Positions 44,920 to 52,669 of a stretch of 64,000 nucleotides of DNA are shown one piece after another. Below the pieces are notes generated by a model, which had not been told where the DNA came from, searched no databases, and was given only the letters and a program-made list of their open reading frames with translations. Location of the stretch: assembly GCA_041482015.1 (NCBI GenBank), contig JBGPCZ010000002.1:40613-104612 (forward strand), in the 5' to 3' direction. This DNA is from JACQFK01 sp041482015. Its GTDB lineage: Bacteria > Planctomycetota > MHYJ01 > JACPRB01. Made by a program: the position numbers and the translations under genes. The number at the start of each line of letters is the position of its first letter. Positions within the stretch are counted from its first letter, which is position 1.

Positions 44920-46200
44920 ATGAAACTCAAATGGATTGCCGCTCTATTCGTCACGTTCGGCCTCTCGCGTCTCGCCCTCGCCCAGGACACCGGAGGGCCG
45001 AAACCGCCTCCGGTCCAGGTCACGCTGAATGACGGACTCCACTTCACCACCCCGGAGGGTGACACCGACATCATGGTCGGCGGCTATCTCGGTCTGCACT
45101 ACCGTGTCTTCGCGCACCGGCCGGCGGACAATGTCCGGACGTCGCCCGACACGTTCTTCGTCCGCCAGGCCCGTCCCGAGATCTCGGGATTCGTCTATCG
45201 CGATTTCGATTTCCGTTTCCAGATGGATTTCCCCACGGGCACGGCGTCGGCCGTCACGGGGACGGTCCAGGATGCCTATGTCGGTTGGAGGTACTGGCCG
45301 GAACTCTCCCTCCGGTTCGGCCAGTTCAAGGAGCCTTTCGGGCAGGAGCAGACCACGCCGGACCGGTTCATCAACATGGACGAGCGCTCGGACTTCGACC
45401 GGCTCGTTCCCGGACGCGACCTGGGCGCCATGGTGTATGGCAGCCTGTGGAGCGGCCTGCTTTCCTATGAAGCGGGGGCCTTCAACGGCCAGGGCCGGGC
45501 CGTGGTCGATGCGACGGACGACAAGGAGGTGGCGGGCCGGCTGCGCTCCTTCCCCTTTGCGGGGAGCGAGCCCGATTTCCTCCTCCACCGGCTCCGGCTG
45601 GGGCTCGCCGGCACCGCGGGGACGGTGACGAAGTCGGGCATCAACGGCCTGGACTTCACCTCCACGGGCCTCAACGTCCTCTTCCTCGACGCCACGGCCG
45701 GACAGCTGGACGGTCCGCGAACGCGGTTCGCGGCGGAGCTAACGTGGGCATACGGGCCCTTTGAGCTCCGCGCCGAGGAGATGAGAAGGACCGATTCGGT
45801 CGATCTCGGCGCGGCGCGGAACCGGAAGATCCGCTCGACCGGCGGAAAGGTCTCGGCCTCGTGGCTCGTGACGGGGGAGGAGAAGCCGATCGAGACGCGG
45901 GTGGTCCCGCTCCATCCCTTCGACCCGCGGACGGGAAGCTGGGGGGCCATCGAACTCGCCGCGAGGGCGGCGCGGCTCAAGATCGACGACGACGTGTTCG
46001 ACCTGGGGGTCGCCTCTTCCGCGACGAACAGCAACGGGTTGACCACCTACGCCCTCGGCGTGAACTGGTACCTCAACCGCGGCATCCGCATCTCGCCCAA
46101 CGTGTTCATCGAACGATATGACGACGAGATCCAGTTCGCGGACGGGAGCCGGCGGAGGCACTTCTACGGCGGAATCCTTCGTCTCCAGCTGGAATTCTGA
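44920..46200 (+). CDS. OprO/OprP-family porin
   Basis: A 426-residue outer-membrane beta-barrel. A signal peptide (MKLKWIAALFVTFGLSRLALAQ) precedes strands such as VGGYLGLHYRVFAHRP, DFDFRFQMDFPTGT, LSLRFGQFKEPFGQEQTTPDRF (the GQFKxPF motif of phosphate-selective porins O and P) and a barrel closing in LRLQLEF with terminal Phe. It would let anions cross the outer membrane. The upstream tetra-cysteine ORF suggests control by sulfur status, so sulfate or an organosulfur anion may be the true cargo rather than phosphate; that is inference. SD AAGGGGAAG lies before the ATG. It is convergent with the next gene with no gap. Confidence 0.9.
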   Translation: MKLKWIAALFVTFGLSRLALAQDTGGPKPPPVQVTLNDGLHFTTPEGDTDIMVGGYLGLHYRVFAHRPADNVRTSPDTFFVRQARPEISGFVYRDFDFRFQMDFPTGTASAVTGTVQDAYVGWRYWPELSLRFGQFKEPFGQEQTTPDRFINMDERSDFDRLVPGRDLGAMVYGSLWSGLLSYEAGAFNGQGRAVVDATDDKEVAGRLRSFPFAGSEPDFLLHRLRLGLAGTAGTVTKSGINGLDFTSTGLNVLFLDATAGQLDGPRTRFAAELTWAYGPFELRAEEMRRTDSVDLGAARNRKIRSTGGKVSASWLVTGEEKPIETRVVPLHPFDPRTGSWGAIELAARAARLKIDDDVFDLGVASSATNSNGLTTYALGVNWYLNRGIRISPNVFIERYDDEIQFADGSRRRHFYGGILRLQLEF

Positions 46201-48171
46201 TCAGGGCACGACTTCGACGATGAGATCGAAGCGCTCGCCGTAGCGGCGGCCGTCCAGCGTCGCGTCGAAGGCGACGATCTGGACCCCCGGCTTCGCGTCC
46301 GCGGCGGCGCGCACCCTGATGGGGAAGGGCCTCCGCTCTTCCTTCATCAGCTCGCCGGCCAGCACCGCGGGTTCGGTCGACAGACCGGGCGGCGCGTGGA
46401 TCTCGATCCGGTGCTGCTGCGCCCGCGGCCGGAAGTTCCGGAGGTGGACGGTAACATCGACCGCCTCGCCCGGCTTCACCTTCACCCGGTACGGCTCGGC
46501 ACGCACCCAGAAGGGATCGAACCAGAGGCGGTAGTCGTCCTCCGAGCTCAGCGACCGGAACGCGTCGCGCATCGCGTACGACCACTGGCGGTAGCGCTCC
46601 ACGAACGCCGCGGGGTTTGGCATCACGTACGAGTGGCCGCCCATGATGAGATCGGGCTTGAGGCGCGAGAGATATTCCGCGCCGTAGATGTAGCCTTCCT
46701 CCAGGATCCCGCTGTTCCGCGCGACCACCGCCTCGTGTCCCGTGTGGCGCGGATCTTCGGGATCGCCGAACAGGTTGTCGCCCGTGAAGACGACCCGCTT
46801 CCCGTCGATCATCCCCGTCAGGCCCAGCGCGAACTCGGTCTGCCCGGGCATCCAGTCGATCGTGAACCGGTAGCCCTCCCAGTCGAAGCTCTCGCCGTCC
46901 TTGAAGAGGCGGTCGAATTTCACGCCCTGGATCGGTGCGCCCTCGAACATCTGCCCGTACGACTGGATCGACGCGCAGTAGTCGAACCGCTCGGGGTGCT
47001 CGCACATCGGGCCCATCCGGTCGATCGCCCAGATCGGTGTCCCGTACTTCTTCCTCAAATGGGGCGCCTGGAGGAAGTGGTCGCCGTGCATGTGGCTGAT
47101 CACGACGGCGTCGATTGACTTCAGGCCCATCCGCTCCTTCATGAGCGCGATCGTCTCGTCGAGGAATTTCTCGTCGAGCAGCCCGCAGTCTGAGAGGAGC
47201 GCGTGGCCGCTGTCGGAGAGGATCATGCTCATGTTCGGGTAGAAGTTCGGACCGCGGAACTTGTAGAGGTGGGGCAGGACCTGCCAGACGTGCGGGACGG
47301 GCGACGGCCGCGAGAGGACGTCCTGCCTCGACCCCGAGAACGTGTTCACGTCATACCCGCGCACGTAGAGCTTCTCGAGCCGCCGCAGCTTCTCTTGGTA
47401 CTCCGCGAGCATCTTCGCCGCGTCGCGGACCGGCGGGCCGTGCGACGGCAGGAGCCACCCGGGGTCGAAGCCGTGGACGAGCCCCGCGGAGTTCGTGAGC
47501 GCGTAGATCCCCGCTGCGAACCCGTAGTCCCACTCGGTGTCGGGCCACGCGTGCATCGTGGCCCCGGCGCAGACGAGGTCGCCGGTGAACGCGAGCCAGC
47601 GGCCGCCCTCCTTCAGGAAGTAGGACATCGAGCCCGGGCTGTTCCCGCGCGTGTCCAGGCACCAGAGCTCCCGGCCGTGCCACGCGAACGTCTCCATCCT
47701 TTTGAGCTTCCGGTCGATCTTGATGGGCTGCACGGGCGGCCGGACGTAGCTCGAGCCGTGGACCGTGTAGGGATCGCCGAGTTTCACGTTCATCCGCCGG
47801 AAGTTCGAGGGGGTTTCGAAGAGCGGGGCCTCGAGGTCCGGGGCCGCGACCTGCGCGCCGGTCCCCTTGAGCCGCGGCGCGCCCTGGCACTGCTCGCGGT
47901 GGTGGTGGGTGAAGAGGACCCATTCCACGCGCTTCACGCCGATCTCGCCCAGGTGGTCGAGGACGCTCCCGTCGCCGAGATCGATCAGAAGCGCCGCGTC
48001 GCCGTCGCGAAGGACGTGGACGTTACACGTGTCGGTCCACGTGAAGAGGTCGGGGTGGCGCCGCGGGTCGGGCTGGCTGAACCCGGGGATGGCGTGGGGG
48101 CGCGCGGGCGCCGGCCCGGGGCCGGAGCATCCCACCGCGAACAGCACGACCCACCGCAGCACGCTCTTCAT
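46201..48171 (-). CDS. lipoprotein with tandem metallo-beta-lactamase domains
   Basis: A 656-residue exported protein. The signal peptide ends in VLFAVGCSG, a lipobox. The first metallo-beta-lactamase-like domain has THHHREQCQG, where the metal motif HxHxDH is changed to HHHREQ, so it is probably not catalytic; its later parts (FTGDLVCAG, LLPSHGPP) remain. The second domain has an intact ISHMHGDHFLQAP and FTGDNLFGDP. A beta-rich tail (VKPGEAVDVTVHLRNFRP) ends the protein. Start 48171 (MKSVLRW) has GAGGAA 6 nt upstream. Hydrolysis of an extracellular ester, lactone or sulfate is possible; the substrate is unknown. Confidence 0.9.
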   Translation of the reverse strand: MKSVLRWVVLFAVGCSGPGPAPARPHAIPGFSQPDPRRHPDLFTWTDTCNVHVLRDGDAALLIDLGDGSVLDHLGEIGVKRVEWVLFTHHHREQCQGAPRLKGTGAQVAAPDLEAPLFETPSNFRRMNVKLGDPYTVHGSSYVRPPVQPIKIDRKLKRMETFAWHGRELWCLDTRGNSPGSMSYFLKEGGRWLAFTGDLVCAGATMHAWPDTEWDYGFAAGIYALTNSAGLVHGFDPGWLLPSHGPPVRDAAKMLAEYQEKLRRLEKLYVRGYDVNTFSGSRQDVLSRPSPVPHVWQVLPHLYKFRGPNFYPNMSMILSDSGHALLSDCGLLDEKFLDETIALMKERMGLKSIDAVVISHMHGDHFLQAPHLRKKYGTPIWAIDRMGPMCEHPERFDYCASIQSYGQMFEGAPIQGVKFDRLFKDGESFDWEGYRFTIDWMPGQTEFALGLTGMIDGKRVVFTGDNLFGDPEDPRHTGHEAVVARNSGILEEGYIYGAEYLSRLKPDLIMGGHSYVMPNPAAFVERYRQWSYAMRDAFRSLSSEDDYRLWFDPFWVRAEPYRVKVKPGEAVDVTVHLRNFRPRAQQHRIEIHAPPGLSTEPAVLAGELMKEERRPFPIRVRAAADAKPGVQIVAFDATLDGRRYGERFDLIVEVVP

Positions 48172-48279
48172 AAGGGTTCCTCGCAAGGCCTCCCACTATA
48201 CGGGCTCGATCGGTGAAAATCCCCGGAGTGAACGGGAATTCCCGCGCCTGGAACCTCCTGTTCGCCGCTTTTTGGCCGC

Positions 48280-48293
48280 GGCACGATTCTTGC
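48280..48293 (+). promoter_or_regulatory. sigma54-like -24/-12 element
   Basis: GGCACG, ATTC, TTGC: GG and GC are separated by exactly 10 bp and fit the sigma54 consensus except for the first base. The start would fall near 48305, which leaves almost no leader before ATG 48311 and would exclude the GAGGG at 48301-48305 as a ribosome-binding site. A 12-bp perfect palindrome CGGGAATTCCCG (48233-48244) lies upstream, where an activator could bind. Confidence 0.3.
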
Positions 48294-48310
48294 GATCTTC
48301 GAGGGTAACC

Positions 48311-49600
48311 ATGCGCCGAATTCTCCTGGTCCTCGCCTTATCCACCGGGGTCGCGGCCGCCCCCGACGAGCCCGGCTACGAGCTGGCGCCCGTCCGGTAC
48401 AGCACATCGAAGCCGGCCGATCCGCTGGCGAAGCTCCAGGAGCGGATGGCGTCCGGACAGGCGAAGCTCGCGCGCGACGACGCCCAGGGCTGGCTCCGCT
48501 CGCTCCTTGCGTCGCTCGACATCCCGGTCTCGTCCCAGTCGCTCGTCTTCAGCAAGACGAGCTTCCAGCGCCACAAGATCTCTCCCCGCTCCCCGCGCGC
48601 GCTCTACTTCAACGACGACGTCTACGTCGGCTTCGTCCGGGGCGGCGAGGTGCTCGAGGTCTCGGCCGTCGACCCGCAGCTGGGCGCCGTCTTCTACACC
48701 GTGTCGCAGCAGGCGGGAGAAACTCCGAAAATCGCGCGGCAGACGCACAACTGCCTGCAGTGCCACGACAGCATGGGGCTCGCGCTCGGCGTTCCCGGCC
48801 ACGTCGTCCGCTCCGTCTTCCCCGACCCCGACGGGATGCCGCACTTCACGATGGGGACGTTCCGGACCGACGACCGGAGCCCCTACGCGGAACGCTGGGG
48901 CGGCTGGTACGTGACCGGGCAGCACGGCGCGATGCGCCACCTCGGGAACCTGACGTACGAGGAGGACCCGAACCCCGACCTCAAGCGGCTGGGGGATCTC
49001 GGCGCGAACGTGACCGACCTCTCCGACCGGGTGCACCTCCGCTCGTACCTCGCGGAGACGAGCGACATTGTCGCGCTGATGGTCTTCGAGCACCAGGCGT
49101 CGGTCCACAACCTGATCACGCGCGCCAATCACCAGTCGCGGCTCGCGCTCCTCCAGAGCGACGAGATCAACCGGCTGGGTGGGACGCCCGGCGCGGGGCT
49201 GACCGACGGAACGAAGTCCCGCATCCGCGCCAGCGGCGAGCCGCTCGTCGAGGCGCTCCTCTTCTCGGGCGAGCCGCCCCTCGCGTCGCCGGTGAAGGGG
49301 AACTCGACGTTCGCCGCGGACTTCGAAAAGCGCGGACCATTCGACGCGAAAGGCCGTTCGCTCCGCCAGTTCGACCTCCAGAAGAGGCTCTTCCGGCACC
49401 CGCTGAGCTATCTCATCTATTCCAAGGCCTTCGCCGGCCTGCCCGCGATCGCGAAGGAGTATGTCTCCGGCCGGCTCTGGGAGATCCTCTCGGGCCGGGA
49501 GACGAAGAAGGAATTCGCGCACCTGTCGGCGGACGATCGCACCGCGATCCTCGGCATCCTGCGGGAGACGCTCCCGGAATTCACCGCGGACTGGAAGTAG
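48311..49600 (+). CDS. exported heme c-type protein of unknown function
   Basis: A 429-residue protein with signal peptide (MRRILLVLALSTGVAAA). QTHNCLQCHDSMGLALGVPGH holds the only CxxCH heme motif. Several His and Met residues after it (HFTMGTF, GQHGAMRHLG) could provide the sixth ligand. Planctomycete relatives exist as hypothetical cytochromes, in my recollection, without assigned function. ATG 48311 is used with GAGGG 6 nt upstream; the longer open frame before it is antisense to the lipoprotein gene. It is followed 28 bp later by the double hydrolase. Confidence 0.85.
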   Translation: MRRILLVLALSTGVAAAPDEPGYELAPVRYSTSKPADPLAKLQERMASGQAKLARDDAQGWLRSLLASLDIPVSSQSLVFSKTSFQRHKISPRSPRALYFNDDVYVGFVRGGEVLEVSAVDPQLGAVFYTVSQQAGETPKIARQTHNCLQCHDSMGLALGVPGHVVRSVFPDPDGMPHFTMGTFRTDDRSPYAERWGGWYVTGQHGAMRHLGNLTYEEDPNPDLKRLGDLGANVTDLSDRVHLRSYLAETSDIVALMVFEHQASVHNLITRANHQSRLALLQSDEINRLGGTPGAGLTDGTKSRIRASGEPLVEALLFSGEPPLASPVKGNSTFAADFEKRGPFDAKGRSLRQFDLQKRLFRHPLSYLIYSKAFAGLPAIAKEYVSGRLWEILSGRETKKEFAHLSADDRTAILGILRETLPEFTADWK

Positions 49601-49628
49601 GGGGCGCCCGCCCGCGTACCATCCTTGG

Positions 49629-51791
49629 ATGCTCCCGTTCCTCTTCTGCCTGGCGCTCCAGGACGCGGACCTCGCGGCGAAGCTTCGCGAGCTTGACGCG
49701 ACCGTGCTCCCGGAGCCGCAGCCGCGGATGATCGGCCGTGACGCCGGCGCCCGGATCAAGGAGGCCAACCGGCGCGAGACCCAGGCGTGGAACGAGATCA
49801 AGACGCGCGCCGACTGGGAGAAGTACCGCGACGCGAAGATCCGGGCGCTCCGCGAGTCGCTTGGGGCGGCGGAGCCGGTCCCCAAGGATCTGCACGTCCG
49901 CGTCACGAAGACCCTGGAGGGCCCGGGCCACAAGGTCGAGAACATCGTCTACGAGAGCCGCCCGGGCCTCCTGGTTACCGCGAACCTCTATGTCCCCGAC
50001 CCGCCGCGCGCCTCGATGCCCGGCGTCCTGATCATCCACAGCCACCACAATCCGAAGACCCAGGGTGAGCTCCAGGACATGGGCGTGACCTGGGCAAAAC
50101 AGGGCTGCCTCGTCCTCGTCCTCGATCAGCTCGGCCACGGCGAACGCCGGCAGCACGGGTTCGTCGACGCGTCGAGCTACCCGACGGCGTACCGCGTGAC
50201 GCGACAGGACTACTTCCATCGATATATGACCTCGCTTCAGCTCTACGTCGCGGGCGAAAGCCTGGTCGGCTGGATGGCGTGGGACCTCTCGCGCGGCGTC
50301 GATCTCCTCCTTGCGCGCCCTGGAATCGACAGGGAGAAGATCATCCTTTTGGGTTCGGTGGCGGGAGGGGGCGACCCGGCGGGCGTCACGGCGGCGCTCG
50401 ATCCCAGGATCGCGGCCGCGGTCCCGTTCAACTTTGGCGGCCCGCAGCCCGAGTCGACCTTCCCGCTCCCCGCGGACGCCGAGACGAGCTTCAACTATGC
50501 GGGCGGCGGAAGCTGGGAGTCGACGCGGAACCTCCGCCTCTCCGCGCGCGACGGGTTCCTCCCGTGGGTGATCGTCGGCAGCCTCGCGCCCCGGCGCCTG
50601 GTCTACGGCCACGAGTTTGCGTGGGACATCGATCACGACCCGGTCTGGAAGCGGTTCGAGAAGATCTACTCGTTCTACGAGGCGCCAGGCAACGTCTCGT
50701 TCGCGAAGGGGCGCGGGAGCGTCAAGGGCCAGCCGCCCGAGTCGAGCCACTGCAACAACATCGGCCCCGTGCAGCGGAAGGGGATCCACGAGGCATTCAA
50801 GCGCTGGTTCGATCTCCCCGAGCCGGAGAAGGACATCCAGGAGCACCGGAACTCCGCCGACCTCCTGTGCCTCACGCCCGAGATCAAGCCGCGCCCGCTC
50901 CACGAACTCCTCAAGGATCGCACGGGGACGTTCAGCCGGGAGGCGTGGGCGAAGCTGCTGGGCGGAGTCGACCCGACCGGCGATCCGAGGGTCGCGGCCC
51001 TCGAGCCCCTTCGCGCGGGCGACGTCGCGGTCGAGCGCCTTTCTCTAGAGGTCGACGCGGGCATCGTGGTTCCGGCCCTGGTCCTCGTCCCGCCGCACGG
51101 GAAAGAGGCGCGGCTCCCGGTCGTCGTCGCGTTCGCCCAGGGTGGGAAGCGGGAGTTCCTGAAAAATCGTGCCGTCGAAATCGCCGCGCTGCTCAAAGGG
51201 GGCGCGATCGTCTGTCTGCCCGACCTGCGCGGGACGGGCGAGACGCGGCCGGGCTCCTCGCGCGGGCGAAGCAGCGAGGCCACGGACCTCTCGGCGACGG
51301 AGTTCATGCTGGGGCGGACGATGGTCGGCCTACGCGTGCGCGATCTCCGTTCCGTGTTGAAATACCTCCGGAGCCGCGGCGACGTGGACGCGAAGCGCCT
51401 GGCGCTCTGGGGCGACTCGTTCGTGGAGTCCAATCCGCCCGATCGCCGGTTCGCGGTGCCGCTGGAGCTCGACGATTCGCCGCGGATCGCGGAACCGATG
51501 GGCGGCTTGGTCGCGCTCCTCGGGGCGCTCTTCGAGGAGGACGTGCGGGCGGTGCACGCGCGGGGCGGGCTCGCCAGCTACCGGTCGACGCTCGAAAGTC
51601 CGTTCCTCTACGTTCCGCACGACGCCATCGTGCCTGGCGCGCTGACGGCGGGAGACCTGGGGGCCGTCGTCGCGGCGCTGGCGCCTCGGGAGGTCCGCCA
51701 GGAGGCGCTCGTGGACGGCCTGAACCGGCGGGTCGGAGCGGAAGAGCCGGCCGGCCCCTCGTGGATCCTCGGGGCGCTGAAGGGGAAATGA
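49629..51791 (+). CDS. exported protein with two alpha/beta-hydrolase (acetylxylan-esterase-like) domains
   Basis: A 720-residue protein. A short hydrophobic start (MLPFLFCLALQD) may be a signal. Domain 1 has the core PGVLIIHSHHNPKTQ, LVLDQLGHGERR, and the nucleophile elbow reads LGSVAGGGDPAG. The usual serine of the GxSGGG elbow is replaced by Ala, so catalysis there is doubtful. Domain 2 has LPVVVAFAQGG, CLPDLRGTGETRP and the elbow LWGDSFVESN with a serine. Relatives deacetylate xylan or cephalosporins. ATG lies 6 nt after TACCAT, so it may be leaderless. It likely forms an operon with the cytochrome gene before it. Confidence 0.85.
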   Translation: MLPFLFCLALQDADLAAKLRELDATVLPEPQPRMIGRDAGARIKEANRRETQAWNEIKTRADWEKYRDAKIRALRESLGAAEPVPKDLHVRVTKTLEGPGHKVENIVYESRPGLLVTANLYVPDPPRASMPGVLIIHSHHNPKTQGELQDMGVTWAKQGCLVLVLDQLGHGERRQHGFVDASSYPTAYRVTRQDYFHRYMTSLQLYVAGESLVGWMAWDLSRGVDLLLARPGIDREKIILLGSVAGGGDPAGVTAALDPRIAAAVPFNFGGPQPESTFPLPADAETSFNYAGGGSWESTRNLRLSARDGFLPWVIVGSLAPRRLVYGHEFAWDIDHDPVWKRFEKIYSFYEAPGNVSFAKGRGSVKGQPPESSHCNNIGPVQRKGIHEAFKRWFDLPEPEKDIQEHRNSADLLCLTPEIKPRPLHELLKDRTGTFSREAWAKLLGGVDPTGDPRVAALEPLRAGDVAVERLSLEVDAGIVVPALVLVPPHGKEARLPVVVAFAQGGKREFLKNRAVEIAALLKGGAIVCLPDLRGTGETRPGSSRGRSSEATDLSATEFMLGRTMVGLRVRDLRSVLKYLRSRGDVDAKRLALWGDSFVESNPPDRRFAVPLELDDSPRIAEPMGGLVALLGALFEEDVRAVHARGGLASYRSTLESPFLYVPHDAIVPGALTAGDLGAVVAALAPREVRQEALVDGLNRRVGAEEPAGPSWILGALKGK

Positions 51792-51872
51792 GCCATTTTC
51801 GCCCCGTGAATTGTATTAAATAGTGTCCATTCGCCGTTTTTATCCATGGGACTGAACTGAAAGGATCGTCGC

Positions 51873-52406
51873 ATGAAAACCCTCGGAGCGGGCTTGGTGG
51901 CGGTTGCGGTCGCGGTGCTGGTTGGCATGAGGGCGCCGGACGTCAAGGTCGAACTCAAAGGGGTGCATCTCTGCTGCGGCGGGTGCGAAGGGGCCGCCAG
52001 CAAGGCGCTGACCGACGGAGGCGCGAAGGACGCCAAGTGTGACAAGGCGGCGGGCACGATCACGTTCAGCGCCTCCAACGAGAAGAACGCACAGAAGGCC
52101 CTCGACTCGTTCGCCAAGGCGGGCTTTTACGGCGACACGGGCAACAAGGCGCTCATGATCAAGGACGAGGTGGTCGCCAACCCGAAGAAGCCGGTCAAGG
52201 TGACCAGCGTGGTCATCACCGGCATCCACAACTGCTGCGGCGGTTGCACCAAGGGCATCAAGGCCGCGCTGGCGAAAGCGGACGGCTACGAGTCCGACGA
52301 TCTCGCCGACAAGGCCACGAAGGTCACCGTCAAGGGCAACTTCGAGGCGGCGGCCGTGATGAAGGCGCTGCACGACGGCGGCTACAACGGGACGCTGGGT
52401 AAGTAA
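51873..52406 (+). CDS. tandem CCxxC heavy-metal-associated-like protein
   Basis: A 177-residue protein: a membrane or signal segment (residues 5-19) and then two ferredoxin-like repeats. The repeats carry LCCGGCEGA (CCGGC at 34-38) and NCCGGCTKGI (121-125). This resembles the MxCxxC loop of copper chaperones and P-type ATPase metal-binding domains, but with an additional cysteine and no methionine. Because the protein is exported, it may bind Cu or other thiophilic metals outside the cytoplasm. AAAGGA precedes the ATG. It has its own strong terminator, so it is monocistronic. Confidence 0.85.
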   Translation: MKTLGAGLVAVAVAVLVGMRAPDVKVELKGVHLCCGGCEGAASKALTDGGAKDAKCDKAAGTITFSASNEKNAQKALDSFAKAGFYGDTGNKALMIKDEVVANPKKPVKVTSVVITGIHNCCGGCTKGIKAALAKADGYESDDLADKATKVTVKGNFEAAAVMKALHDGGYNGTLGK

Positions 52407-52423
52407 CGTCGCAAGGAAGTCAA

Positions 52424-52460
52424 AGGAGCCCCGTGCCCTCCGGCGCGGGGCTTTTTCTTT
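52424..52460 (+). terminator. Rho-independent terminator
   Basis: AGCCCCG (52427-52433) pairs with CGGGGCT (52446-52452) around a 12-nt loop, followed by TTTTTCTTT. It lies 18 nt after the stop of the tandem CCxxC gene. Confidence 0.85.
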
Positions 52461-52464
52461 AAGG

Positions 52465-52595
52465 AAGAAAACCACAGAGACACAGAGGCACCGAGAAGAG
52501 AAAATTCTGTGTCGTCCCCCCAACCCCCGGGGGGAGGGGGATTCACAAGGAGTTTTTCTTCTCCGTGTCTCCGTGCCTCTGTGGTTCATCTTCTT
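52465..52595. repeat. long imperfect inverted repeat
   Basis: The left arm (52465-52498, starting AAGAAAACCACAGAGACACA) pairs with the right arm (52558-52595, ending CCTCTGTGGTTCATCTTCTT) with few mismatches. Between them is a second, C6-A2-C5 / G6-A-G5 hairpin (52516-52540). Such purine-biased CCACAGAGGCAC type arms resemble a dispersed intergenic repeat that I recall from other environmental genomes. It separates the terminator from the DUF1549 operon. Confidence 0.7.
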
Positions 52596-52669
52596 GGTCT
52601 TTTTTCTACCGCTGTTTCGCCCGGGGGGAAATGATCGTATGATCCCCCTTTGAACCCGGAGAGTCCCTG

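Noticed and set aside
52465..52595. CRISPR-like repeat unit
   Set aside because: It is one inverted pair, not a series of direct repeats with spacers, and no cas genes are present.
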